Below, piece after piece: positions 36,165-50,232 of a stretch of DNA of 64,000 nt (within the stretch, counting starts at the first letter, position 1; each line of letters opens with the position of its first letter). Location of the stretch: assembly GCA_963760965.1 (NCBI GenBank), contig CAVXEW010000009.1:1-64000 (forward strand), written 5' to 3'. The notes beneath the pieces are model-generated. The model was not told the origin of the DNA. It was given only the letters and a program-made list of their open reading frames with translations, and did no database searches. Source of the DNA: Pararhizobium_B sp963760965. Lineage in GTDB: Bacteria > Pseudomonadota > Alphaproteobacteria > Rhizobiales > Rhizobiaceae. The translations under genes and the position numbers were made by a program.

Positions 36165-37139
36165 ATGAAAGCCATTCTTTGCAAGGAGTTCGGCCCGCTC
36201 GCCAATCTCGAATATCTCGATCGGCCGGTGCCCGCCGTCACCGGAGACACGGTTCTGGTCGAGGCGGAGGCGATAGGCGTGAATTTCGCCGACGGGCTCC
36301 TCGTCCAGGGGCTCTACCAGGTGAAGCCGCAGACGCCGTTCGTCCCCGGCATGGAGGCGGCCGGAAGGGTCGCAGCCGTCGGGCCGGATGTGACGTCCGT
36401 CGCGGTCGGAGACCGTGTTGCCTGCCTCACCGGCCAGGGAGCCTATGCCGAGATGGTCGCCGCCCCGGAGAAGAGCGTCTTTTCGATCCCGGACGATATG
36501 GACGTCGCGCACGCCTGCGCGCTTCTGTGCGGCTACGGGACGGCACATCACGCGCTTCGGCAGCGAGGTCGGCTCCAACCCGAGGAAACCCTTGCAGTGT
36601 TCGGGGCGGCGGGTGGCACGGGCCTGGCCGCCGTGCAGATCGGCAAGGCGATGGGCGCGCGCGTTCTGGCGGTCGCGTCGACCGAGGAGAAGCGCGAGCT
36701 GGCGCGCAAAGCCGGTGCCGACGAGGCCTTCGGATATGAAGATCTTAAGGACAATCTGAAAAGCGCCACCGGCGGCCGGGGAGTGGACGTCGTCTTCGAT
36801 CCCGTCGGCGGCGAGGCCTTCGATGCCGCCAGCCGCTCCATGGCGCGCAATGGGCGCCTTCTCGTCGTCGGGTTCGCCTCCGGCACCATCCCCAAACTTC
36901 CGGTGAATCTTGCCCTGGTCAAGGAATACAGTGCCGTAGGCGTCTTCTGGGGCAACTTCACGCGCCACGAACCCGATGTCTTCGCCGAGAACATGCGGGA
37001 ACTGCTCGCCTGGTACGGATCCGGTGCGGTCCGGCCGGTCATCGAGGGACGCTACCCGCTCGCCGACGCGGCCTCGGTGCTGGAACGCATGCAGAGGCGC
37101 GGCGTGGCCGGCAAGATCGTACTCGTGCCCGAGGAATGA
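36165..37139 (+). CDS. NADPH:quinone oxidoreductase family protein (zinc-free MDR)
   Basis: Medium-chain dehydrogenase/reductase of 324 residues without the zinc-ligand set, similar to quinone oxidoreductase/crotonyl reductase types. Features: FVPGMEAAGRVAAVG near residue 65 and the nucleotide loop VFGAAGGTGLAAVQIGKAMGARV. It starts 3 bp after the acyl-CoA dehydrogenase stop, so it is cotranscribed and may reduce an enoyl intermediate or a quinone. Confidence 0.88.
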   Translation: MKAILCKEFGPLANLEYLDRPVPAVTGDTVLVEAEAIGVNFADGLLVQGLYQVKPQTPFVPGMEAAGRVAAVGPDVTSVAVGDRVACLTGQGAYAEMVAAPEKSVFSIPDDMDVAHACALLCGYGTAHHALRQRGRLQPEETLAVFGAAGGTGLAAVQIGKAMGARVLAVASTEEKRELARKAGADEAFGYEDLKDNLKSATGGRGVDVVFDPVGGEAFDAASRSMARNGRLLVVGFASGTIPKLPVNLALVKEYSAVGVFWGNFTRHEPDVFAENMRELLAWYGSGAVRPVIEGRYPLADAASVLERMQRRGVAGKIVLVPEE

Positions 37140-37236
37140 ACCAGGGGCGCGGCAATAGTGCGTCGCCGTCTTCGGCGCCGGCGAAACTTTTCCGGCTGGC
37201 GAACGTGTCTATGATGGCCGCAGGAGGAAAACCGCC

Positions 37237-37662
37237 ATGCGCCGCTTCGCCACGATCGTCTTCGCCACGACCCTGCTTTCCCTGTTCCCCGCTTCCGCAT
37301 TCGCCGGCGGGGCGGCAAGCCAGGCGCAGGGAACGATCTCGAACCAGATCGACGCATTCCTGAATGACGACATGCAGAAGGCCTATTCCTACGCCTCGCC
37401 CGGGATCAAGCGGATGTATCCGACGCCGGGCCTGTTCTTCGACATGGTCAGGAAGGGCTACGCGCCGGTCTACAGGCCCGGCAACTATGCCTTCGGACGT
37501 TCCAGGGTCTCGCCCGACGGCAACGAGGTCGTGCAGGAAGTCCTGATCCACGCGCCGGACGGCCACGACTGGACGGCAATCTACACGCTGGCGCGCCAGG
37601 CCGACGGTTCCCTGAAGATTACCAGCGTGCACATGGTGCGTTCGGCCCCGCCTTCCGCATGA
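37237..37662 (+). CDS. DUF4864 exported protein
   Basis: Small periplasmic protein of 141 residues: signal peptide (MRRFATIVFATTLLSLFPASAFA), then an NTF2-like domain (ISNQIDAFLNDDMQKAYSYASPGIKRMYPTP, MVRKGYAPVYRPGNYAFG). AGGAGG precedes the start. The function of the family is unknown. It is convergent with tgt, ending 3 bp before it. Confidence 0.82.
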   Translation: MRRFATIVFATTLLSLFPASAFAGGAASQAQGTISNQIDAFLNDDMQKAYSYASPGIKRMYPTPGLFFDMVRKGYAPVYRPGNYAFGRSRVSPDGNEVVQEVLIHAPDGHDWTAIYTLARQADGSLKITSVHMVRSAPPSA

Positions 37663-37665
37663 TGG

Positions 37666-38797
37666 CTAGAGGGCCGGAATGTCGCCCCGCTCCCAGCCGG
37701 CTTCCGTCTCCACCACGAAATCGGCATAGCGGCCAGCCTCTATCGCACTTCTGATATTTGCCATAAGCGATTGATAGTAGGCAAGGTTGTTCCAGGTCAG
37801 CAACATGCCGCCAAGAGCCTCGTTCGACCGGACGAGGTGATGCAGGTAGGCGCGCGAGTAGTCGCGCGATGCCGCACAGGTCGAACTCCTCGTCGAGGGG
37901 ACGTCCGTCCTCCGCGTGCCGGGCGTTCTTGAGGTTGATCTTGCCCCGGCGTGTATATGCAAGGCCATGACGGCCGGCACGCGTCGGCATCACGCAATCG
38001 AACATGTCGATGCCGTGGCCGACCGAGCGCAGGATGTCCTGCGGCGTGCCGACGCCCATCAGGTACCGGGGACGGTCTGCCGGAAGCACTGGACAGGTCG
38101 CGTCCAGCATCTCCAGCATGACGGACTGCGGCTCGCCGACGGCAAGTCCTCCGACGGCATAGCCTTTCAGCCCCATGCCCGACAGTGCCTGCGCCGACCG
38201 TTCGCGAAGCCGCGGGACGTCGCCGCCCTGAACGATGCCGAACATCGCCTTTCCCGGCTGTTCCCCGAAGGCGCGCTTGCAGCGCTCCGCCCAGCGCAGC
38301 GACATTTCCATGGCGCGCTCGAGATCCTCCGGCTCCCCGGGCAACCGCACGCATTCATCAAGTTGCATCTGGATGTCGGAGTTGAGCAGGCCCTGGATCT
38401 CGATCGAACGTTCCGGCGTCATCTCGTGCCGCGTTCCGTCGACATGCGACTGGAAGACGACGCCGTTCTCGTCGAGCTTGCGCAGCCCCGCCAGCGACAT
38501 CACCTGGAAGCCGCCGGAATCGGTCAGGATCGGGCCGCTCCAGCCGGTGAACTCGTGCAGCCCGCCGAGGCGCGCCACGCGCTCCGCACCCGGCCGCAGC
38601 ATGAGGTGGTAGGTATTGCCGAGGATGATGTCCGCGCCAAGCTCGCGCACCTGGTCCATGTACATCGCCTTCACCGTCCCCCCGGTGCCGACGGGCATGA
38701 AGGCCGGCGTGCGCACCTCCCCGCGCGGCATCGAGACCAAGCCCCGCCGGGCCGCCCCGTCCGTTGCGAGCAGGCGGAACTCGAAGCTGTCGGTCAT
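37666..38797 (-). pseudogene. tgt: Queuine tRNA-ribosyltransferase, interrupted by one frameshift
   Basis: Tgt inserts the queuine precursor preQ1 into the wobble position of GUN tRNAs. The N-terminal ~300 residues are normal (LTDSGGFQVMSL with catalytic Asp, FGIVQGGD, GLAVGEP, YLMGVGTP). After DEEFDLC the frame fails. The proper C-terminus (DYSRAYLHHLVRSNEALGG to the stop at 37666) continues in another frame. Removing one base near 37879-37880 gives the continuous reading DEEFDCAASRDYSRAYLHH. Only one of the three Cys ligands of the classical zinc site would remain, though alphaproteobacterial Tgt often vary there. The start overlaps the queA stop by 4 bp. True mutation or assembly indel cannot be told apart here. 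Confidence 0.88.
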
Positions 38798-39879
38798 GGG
38801 TCGTTCCGGAACAGAAGGCTTGAATCGCCGTAGGAATAGAACCGGTAGCCGCCGGCGATCGCGTGCGCATAGGCCGCCTGCATGGTCTCCAGCCCGCAGA
38901 AGGCCGAGACGAGCATGAAGAGCGTCGACCGCGGCAGGTGGAAATTGGTCATCAGCACGTCCGCGAAGCGAAAGCGGTAGCCTGGCGTGATGAAGATGTC
39001 AGTCGGGCCCGACCAGCCGGAAAGCTTCCCGTCCTCTCCGGCAGCGCTCTCGATCAGCCTCAAAGAGGTGGTACCGACGCAGACAATTCTGCCGCCCGCA
39101 GCCTTGACCGCGTTCAGCCGGTCGACAGTCTCTTGCGACACGTGGCCGATCTCGGCATGCATGCGATGGTCCGCGGTGTCGTCGGCCTTGACCGGCAGGA
39201 ATGTGCCGGCGCCGACATGCAGCGTCACGAAATGACGGGAGATACCTGCAGCATCGAGCCGCGCGAAGAGCTCGTCGGTGAAATGAAGCCCCGCCGTGGG
39301 AGCCGCCACCGCGCCGTCCTCGCGCGCATAGACAGTCTGGTAGTCCCGGCTGTCCTGCTCGTCCTCCTCTCGCTTCGCGGCGATATAGGGCGGCAGGGGA
39401 ACGTGGCCGACGGCCGCGATCGCCTCGTCCAGCGCGGCGCCGGTAAAGTCGAATTGCAGCGTGATCTCGCCGCCCTCGCCCTTCTCCGTCACGGTCGCGT
39501 CCAGGCTTCCGCGCAGGCAGACGTTCTCCGAGTGGCCGAAGCTGATCCGGTCGCCGACCCTGATGCGCTTGCCGGGCCGCGCGAACGCCTTCCACGTCTC
39601 GGCGCCGGTGCGCATGTGAAGCGTCGCCTCGATCCGCGTAACCGCGTCCTCTCCGCGGCGGCGGACGCCGTCGAGCCGAGCCGGCACGACGCGCGTGTCG
39701 TTGAGGACGAGTGCATCGCCGGGCCGCAGGACCGAGCAAAGATCCCGCACCCGCCGGTCCTCGAGCGCCGGCGTCCCGCCGGGTCGCACCAGGAGCATCC
39801 GGGCGCTGTCACGCGGATTCGCCGGCCGCAACGCTATCCGCTCTTCGGGAAGGGCGAAATCAAAGAGTTCGACACGCAT
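38794..39879 (-). CDS. queA: S-adenosylmethionine:tRNA ribosyltransferase-isomerase
   Basis: Queuosine synthesis enzyme adding the epoxycyclopentane ring to preQ1-tRNA using S-adenosylmethionine; 361 residues. Recognisable: FALPEERIALRPANPRDSARML, VLNDTRVVPARL, AAPTAGLHFTDEL, TLHVGAGTFLPV and TNFHLPRSTL. ATG 39879 is chosen because the family starts MRVELFDF; the frame is open to 39945. Coupled to tgt, the preceding step in the pathway. Confidence 0.95.
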   Translation of the reverse strand: MRVELFDFALPEERIALRPANPRDSARMLLVRPGGTPALEDRRVRDLCSVLRPGDALVLNDTRVVPARLDGVRRRGEDAVTRIEATLHMRTGAETWKAFARPGKRIRVGDRISFGHSENVCLRGSLDATVTEKGEGGEITLQFDFTGAALDEAIAAVGHVPLPPYIAAKREEDEQDSRDYQTVYAREDGAVAAPTAGLHFTDELFARLDAAGISRHFVTLHVGAGTFLPVKADDTADHRMHAEIGHVSQETVDRLNAVKAAGGRIVCVGTTSLRLIESAAGEDGKLSGWSGPTDIFITPGYRFRFADVLMTNFHLPRSTLFMLVSAFCGLETMQAAYAHAIAGGYRFYSYGDSSLLFRNDP

Positions 39880-39959
39880 ATCGGGAGAAGTCCGGGCAGC
39901 CGCCGCAAGTGCGGCAGGGGGTGCGCGGCGCGCCGCAGGGCGCACCGCACCCGTTTCGG

Positions 39960-40436
39960 TCAGTCAACGTCGGCCGCGACCCGCATCGACACGATGGAGT
40001 TGGGATCCTTGACGGGTTCGCCACGCTTGATCTTGTCGACATTGTCCATGCCTTCGACCACCTGGCCCCAGACCGAATACTGCTTGTTGAGCCAGGGTGC
40101 GTCCTCGAAGCAGATGAAAAACTGTGAATTCGCCGAATTCGGATTCTGGCTTCGGGCCATCGAGCAGGTGCCGCGAACATGCGAGACCTCGGAGAACTCG
40201 GCCTTCAGATCCGGCTTCTCGGAGCCACCCATGCCCGTTCCTGTCGGATCTCCGGTCTGGGCCATGAAGCCGTCGATCACGCGGTGAAAAACGATGCCGT
40301 CGTAGAAATTGTCGCGGGCGAGCTCCTTGATGCGCGCGACATGGGTCGGCGCGACATCCGGCAGAAGCTTGATCACCACCCTGCCCTTCGTCGTCTCCAT
40401 GATGATCGTGTTTTCCGGATCGTTGATCTCGGTCAT
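39960..40436 (-). CDS. ppiB: Peptidyl-prolyl cis-trans isomerase, cytoplasmic cyclophilin
   Basis: Cyclophilin-type PPIase of 158 residues without a signal peptide. Catalytic and binding segments FHRVIDGFMAQTGDPTGTGMGG, MARSQNPNSANSQFFIC and GQVVEGMDNVDKI are intact. It catalyses proline isomerisation during folding in the cytoplasm. It lies 37 bp from a second, exported cyclophilin on the same strand. Confidence 0.93.
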   Translation of the reverse strand: MTEINDPENTIIMETTKGRVVIKLLPDVAPTHVARIKELARDNFYDGIVFHRVIDGFMAQTGDPTGTGMGGSEKPDLKAEFSEVSHVRGTCSMARSQNPNSANSQFFICFEDAPWLNKQYSVWGQVVEGMDNVDKIKRGEPVKDPNSIVSMRVAADVD

Positions 40437-40473
40437 CGGATGTCTCCCTGATGGAATGCGAAAAGTGCCGGCG

Positions 40474-41064
40474 TCATCCGCCGACGGTCACCTTGATCAT
40501 GCGGTCGGGATCGCTGACCGCCCCGTTGTTCGCCTCGTCCCCCTGCTTGATCTTGTCGACAAGGTCCATTCCCTTGATGACCTGCCCGACGACCGTGTAC
40601 TTGCCGTTGAGGAAGGAACCGTCGGCGAACATGATGAAGAACTGGGAGTTGGCGGAGTTCGGATCCTGGGCACGAGCCATGCCGACGGTCCCCCGGGTGA
40701 AAGGAATGCTCGAAAACTCGGCTGGCAGGTCAGGCAGCTTCGAGCCGCCGGTGCCGACACGCTCCTTGCTGTATCCGTCCTTCATGTCGCCATACTGAAC
40801 GTCGCCCGTCTGCGCCATGAAGCCGGCGATGACCCTGTGAAACGCGACGTTGTCGTACGCGCCTTCCTTGGCCAGCGTCTCCAGCCGCGCCACGGCCTTG
40901 GGGGCCACACTCGGGAAGAGCTGGATGACGACGTCCCCGCCCTTCAACTGGACCGTCAGCCGATCCTTCGGGGGCGCGTTCTTGACCGGCGACTGCGCAG
41001 AGGCAGGCATGACGGCAAAGGCAGCAAGCATGGCCGCTGCGGCGGCGATGGTGAAGAGCTTCAT
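40474..41064 (-). CDS. Peptidyl-prolyl cis-trans isomerase, exported cyclophilin
   Basis: Cyclophilin of 196 residues with a signal peptide (MKLFTIAAAAAMLAAFAVMPASAQS), so it acts in the periplasm. Core motifs FHRVIAGFMAQTGD, MARAQDPNSANSQFFIMF and GQVIKGMDLVDKI parallel the neighbouring cytoplasmic copy. ATG 41064 has AAGGAG upstream; GTG 41070 is too close to that site. An ancient duplication followed by export of one copy is likely. Confidence 0.92.
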   Translation of the reverse strand: MKLFTIAAAAAMLAAFAVMPASAQSPVKNAPPKDRLTVQLKGGDVVIQLFPSVAPKAVARLETLAKEGAYDNVAFHRVIAGFMAQTGDVQYGDMKDGYSKERVGTGGSKLPDLPAEFSSIPFTRGTVGMARAQDPNSANSQFFIMFADGSFLNGKYTVVGQVIKGMDLVDKIKQGDEANNGAVSDPDRMIKVTVGG

Positions 41065-41111
41065 GGTCACTCCTTGGGTTCGCTCCGGCGGCGCGCGGTC
41101 TCGCGCACCGT

Positions 41112-41609
41112 TCAGCTCTGCGCGTTCTTGCGCGAGAGCGCGTCGAGCACGGACTTCGGAACAAAAGCGCTGACATCCCCGCCCATCGAGGCGATCTGAC
41201 GCACCAATGTGGCGGTAATCGGCCGAAACGATGCACCGGCCGGCAGAAATACGGTCTGGATGTCTGGAGCCATCTGTCGGTTCATCCCGGCCATCTGCAT
41301 TTCGTAGTCCAGATCGGTTCCGTCGCGCAGCCCCCGCAAGAGCAGCGCCGCACCCGCACGGCGGGCGGCGTCGACGACGAGATCTCCGAATGCCACCACT
41401 TCAATGTCACCTGCACGTTCCGGCAGGACCTCCTTTAGCGACTGCCGGATCAGATCCGCTCGCTCGTCGAAGCTGAACAGCGGCGTTTTCCCCGGCTGCA
41501 CCCCGATGCCGACCACGACGCGATCCGCCACCTTGAGCGCCTGGATGAGAACGTCGAGATGGCCGTTCGTCAGAGGATCGAAAGAGCCCGGATAGAAGGC
41601 TGTTGTCAT
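41112..41609 (-). CDS. coaD: Phosphopantetheine adenylyltransferase
   Basis: CoA biosynthesis enzyme transferring AMP from ATP to 4'-phosphopantetheine; 165 residues. The nucleotidyltransferase start TAFYPGSFDPLTNGHLDV holds the (T/H)xGH motif, with LLRGLRDGTDLDYEMQMAGMNR and the C-terminal ITATLVRQIA typical of CoaD. It sits between gyrA and the cyclophilins, a conserved rhizobial order. Confidence 0.96.
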   Translation of the reverse strand: MTTAFYPGSFDPLTNGHLDVLIQALKVADRVVVGIGVQPGKTPLFSFDERADLIRQSLKEVLPERAGDIEVVAFGDLVVDAARRAGAALLLRGLRDGTDLDYEMQMAGMNRQMAPDIQTVFLPAGASFRPITATLVRQIASMGGDVSAFVPKSVLDALSRKNAQS

Positions 41610-41762
41610 CGCCCACCTTTCTTTGCGGGTCTTTTGTCACGTGCAACACACGCGCGCAAGCGCCGGCCCTGTATCTTCCGGGAAAGAATTCGGCCTTTCG
41701 GGAAACCGGCGGAATGCAACCTTTCCGAAGTGTCTACGTTAGCAAAGCAAAGGAGATTTCAG

Positions 41763-41921
41763 ATGCTGATAGCTGTTCTCGCTTCGTTGATGTTCTTCGC
41801 AATGCTCGCCGCCACGTTCAATGCGATGCGCCGCGAGATGTCCGAAGTCCGCGTCGCCGTCAAGGAACAGATGCCCGCCCGACGCCCGCACAACCAGGCC
41901 TTCGGCACACGTCCTTGGTAA
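41763..41921 (+). CDS. Small single-span membrane protein
   Basis: A 52-residue ORF with AAGGAG at 41750-41755, 7 nt before ATG. The product has one N-terminal hydrophobic helix (MLIAVLASLMFFAMLAATFNAM) and a basic tail. No family is recognised. The good ribosome-binding site and helix make it a credible small protein. Reads toward gyrA on the opposite strand. Confidence 0.55.
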   Translation: MLIAVLASLMFFAMLAATFNAMRREMSEVRVAVKEQMPARRPHNQAFGTRPW

Positions 41922-41976
41922 AGCCACAAATGCCCGCCATCCAGATCCCAGACGCTAAAACGACAGGCAGACAGCC

Positions 41977-42113
41977 ATGATTCCGGCACTCACCCTGACC
42001 GCTCTTCTGATTGCCGGATTGTCGACGGCGGCGCTATCGGCATCCATCCTCGATTCGAGGATGAGACATCGTCACGTCCGCGTTCGGCTCGCAGATCGCG
42101 GCGGCTTCTTCCG

Positions 42114-42117
<4 letters not shown>
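41977..42117 (+). CDS. Small single-span membrane protein, second ORF
   Basis: A 46-residue ORF, MIPALTLTALLIAGLSTAAL followed by an Arg/His-rich tail ending GGFFR, 55 bp after the previous small ORF and of similar design (helix plus basic tail). Its end overlaps the gyrA stop by 4 bp in convergent orientation. The ribosome-binding site is weak (AGGCAG). Possible partner of the preceding ORF. Confidence 0.4.
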
Positions 42118-44924
<2,807 letters not shown>

Positions 44925-45155
44925 GTCAGCTCACGATCATCTGGTCAGAATCATCAAGCGCAGTCATAGCGGATACTGGCGCCGATCGCCAATTTTTGCG
45001 GGGTCTTGCGGCCGTCTTATGCACAGCCCCGCGAGTTGGCAACTATCGCCGGCCCGGGCTTCAGCAGACCGCGGACCTCGAAGGAGGCGCCGCCTTCCTT
45101 GACTGGCTTCGATGCTCTAGGGTGCCGTCTCCGAGAATTGGCGGGGGCAAAGGCG

Positions 45156-45785
45156 ATGGCAAGCGGCGACCTGCTGGTCAATGCGTTCACGACGGTGCTG
45201 GTCACGATCGACCCGGTAGGGCTTGCTCCGGTCTTCCTCGGCCTGACGACCGGCATGTCCCGGCCGCAGCGATTTCAGGTCGCCACGCGCGGCTGCATCA
45301 TCGGCGCCGGCGTACTGTTCGTCTTCGCCCTCGCCGGGGCGGGCTTCCTCAAGGTGCTCGGCATCACCCTGCCCGCCTTCCGGATCGCCGGCGGGCTGCT
45401 CCTGTTCTGGATAGCTTTCGAGATGATCTTCGAAAAGCGCCAGGAGCGGAAGGAAAAGAGCGCCGAACGGGCGATCACCGAAGACCAGATCCGGGACACC
45501 GCCGTGTTTCCGCTGGGCATTCCGCTGATAGCCGGCCCGGGGGCGATCTCGGCAGTCATCCTGCTCTCCGGAAGGTTCGACGGCGTCGCGATGAAGCTGG
45601 AGCTCATCTCCGTCGTTGCCGTGGTTCTCCTGCTCCTGTTTTTCGCTCTCGCCATCGCCGACCGCATCGACCGCCTCCTCGGCGAGACCGGCCGGATCAT
45701 TCTGACCCGGCTGCTTGGCGTCATTCTGGCCGCCCTCGCCGTCCAGTTCGTTGTCGACGGCGTTCAGGCGGTCCTGCGCCAATAG
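45156..45785 (+). CDS. MarC family integral membrane protein
   Basis: Inner-membrane protein of 209 residues with about six hydrophobic helices; starts DLLVNAFTTVLVTIDPVGLAPVFLGLT and contains FPLGIPLIAGPGAISAVILL, the MarC/UPF0056 signatures. Function is unresolved; an early link to multiple antibiotic resistance was not sustained. ATG 45156 is preceded by GGGGGCAAAGG. The neighbouring order gyrA/marC/ssb/uvrA is typical of the group. Confidence 0.88.
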   Translation: MASGDLLVNAFTTVLVTIDPVGLAPVFLGLTTGMSRPQRFQVATRGCIIGAGVLFVFALAGAGFLKVLGITLPAFRIAGGLLLFWIAFEMIFEKRQERKEKSAERAITEDQIRDTAVFPLGIPLIAGPGAISAVILLSGRFDGVAMKLELISVVAVVLLLLFFALAIADRIDRLLGETGRIILTRLLGVILAALAVQFVVDGVQAVLRQ

Positions 45786-45835
45786 CCCTTCCCTGTACCC
45801 GGCTCGTATCCGGAATGGAATCCGTCTCCGCCTGC

Positions 45836-45869
45836 AGGGCCGGGCCGCACCGTGATCCGGCCCGGCCCT
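45836..45869. terminator. Hairpin between marC and the DUF4168 gene
   Basis: Perfect 12-bp stem AGGGCCGGGCCG (45836-45847) with CGGCCCGGCCCT (45858-45869), 10-nt loop, between convergent genes. No T-run; probably a bidirectional, weak terminator. Confidence 0.5.
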
Positions 45870-45889
45870 GCATCAGGCCGACGGTGCCG

Positions 45890-46300
45890 TCACTGGCCGG
45901 TCTTCGCGGTCTTCTGGATTTCCTGGCTCAACTTCTTCGCCAGATCCGGGTTCTTCTGCGCCGACGCCAGGATCGAGCTGTATTCCTGCACGTTCATGTC
46001 GTGGACGCCATTGACCGCCGCCACCATCTTCTGGCTGGCCTCGGTCCGGATCTTCTGCCGCTCCGCCTTGTTGCCGGCACCCTGAAGCTTCGGCTGGTAC
46101 TGCCGCTTGATCTTGTCGACCTGAAGGTAGGCGACGGCGAAGGACTTCAGCTTCTTCTGGTCGAGCTTGGCCGGCGCCTGCTGCGTCGACATCGAAGGTG
46201 CCTTCGGAGCGGACTGGGCCATGGCGGCCGGAGCGAAGCCGCAAGCAGCAGCAAGGACGGCGGCCGCGGTGATCGCGGTCGTTTTCAGCTGGATGGACAT
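45890..46300 (-). CDS. DUF4168 exported protein
   Basis: Periplasmic protein of 136 residues: signal peptide (MSIQLKTTAITAAAVLAAACGFAPAAMAQ), then a helical DUF4168 domain (KKLKSFAVAYLQVDKIKRQYQPKL, ASQKMVAAVNGVHDMNVQEYSSIL). Function unknown. AAGGGA precedes ATG 46300. Confidence 0.82.
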   Translation of the reverse strand: MSIQLKTTAITAAAVLAAACGFAPAAMAQSAPKAPSMSTQQAPAKLDQKKLKSFAVAYLQVDKIKRQYQPKLQGAGNKAERQKIRTEASQKMVAAVNGVHDMNVQEYSSILASAQKNPDLAKKLSQEIQKTAKTGQ

Positions 46301-46544
46301 GGAATTCCCTTCTCTTCGTTGAGGTCTGGCGGCCGCAAGGCGACCGCCGCGTCCCAAACGCGCTGTGGCGAAAGGTCCCGCGACGCTCTGCGCCAACAGT
46401 GACAGGAGTTGGGCACAACGAAGAAGAATGCATGGAAGAATCCGCCGCAGCTTTCCCGGCACCCGCCGAACTCCGGCGGGGCGAAGCTGCCGCCAGCCGC
46501 GCCGGAATGCAGTCGTTCGGCGCGAAGCCCCCGGCGGGAAAAAC

Positions 46545-47042
46545 TCAGAACGGAATGTCGTCGTCCATGTCGCGGGAGAACCCGCCGCCGCCACCACCCT
46601 GGCCGCCGCTCTGGCCGCCACCGCCCGAACCGCGGTCGTAGTCGCCGCCGGAATAGTCCGGAACGCGGTCGCCGCCGCCCGAGCCGCCTTCCCGGCCGTC
46701 GAGCATCGTAAGGGTCGAATTGAACCCCTGCAGCACGACTTCCGTGGAATAGCGGTCCTGGCCGCTCTGGTCCTGCCACTTGCGTGTCTGGAGCTGGCCC
46801 TCGATATAGACCTTCGAGCCCTTCTTCAGGTAGTTCTCCACCACCTTGCAAAGGCCTTCGTTGAAGATCACGACACGGTGCCATTCGGTGCGTTCGCGAC
46901 GCTCGCCCGAATTTCGGTCGCGCCACGTTTCGGATGTCGCGACCCGCAGATTGGCGATCGGCCGTCCGTCCTGTGTCCGACGGATTTCAGGATCGGCCCC
47001 GAGGTTTCCGACCAGAATGACCTTGTTGACGCTTCCGGACAT
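46545..47042 (-). CDS. ssb: Single-stranded DNA-binding protein
   Basis: SSB of 165 residues: N-terminal OB fold (SVNKVILVGNLGADPEIR, ANLRVATSETW, EWHRVVIF, KGSKVYIEGQLQTRKWQD), a Gly-rich disordered linker, and the acidic C-terminal tip DMDDDIPF that recruits partner proteins. ATG 47042 follows AGGTGG; GTG 47051 is an in-frame alternative. Divergent from uvrA with an SOS box between them. Confidence 0.96.
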   Translation of the reverse strand: MSGSVNKVILVGNLGADPEIRRTQDGRPIANLRVATSETWRDRNSGERRERTEWHRVVIFNEGLCKVVENYLKKGSKVYIEGQLQTRKWQDQSGQDRYSTEVVLQGFNSTLTMLDGREGGSGGGDRVPDYSGGDYDRGSGGGGQSGGQGGGGGGFSRDMDDDIPF

Positions 47043-47159
47043 GTTCACCACCTTTCAAACCGCTGCCAGCGACAGCGCAAGTCTTTCGTTGCGCGCACTC
47101 TAACGGAACCTCCTCCCGCGCGCCCGCCGCACGCCATGCAATCCACAGGAGGATTTTTT

Positions 47160-47174
47160 GTTCTTTTTTTGTTC
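47160..47174. promoter_or_regulatory. SOS (LexA) box between ssb and uvrA
   Basis: GTTC at 47160-47163, seven T residues, then GTTC at 47171-47174: an exact match to the alphaproteobacterial LexA operator GTTC-N7-GTTC. It lies 118 bp from ssb and 137 bp from the uvrA start, so both divergent genes may be DNA-damage inducible. Confidence 0.85.
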
Positions 47175-47310
47175 TATGATTGCGCTATGCTGCTGTCAAC
47201 AGAGTCGAAGTCAATGGGCCTCGGGTGCTCGACAAGTGGCCGCAGCGGATTACATATGGCGAAGTCTCGGTCCCGGCCGGAATTCCATCTTCCACACGTT
47301 GTCCTGTGTC

Positions 47311-50228
<2,918 letters not shown>

Positions 50229-50232
<4 letters not shown>

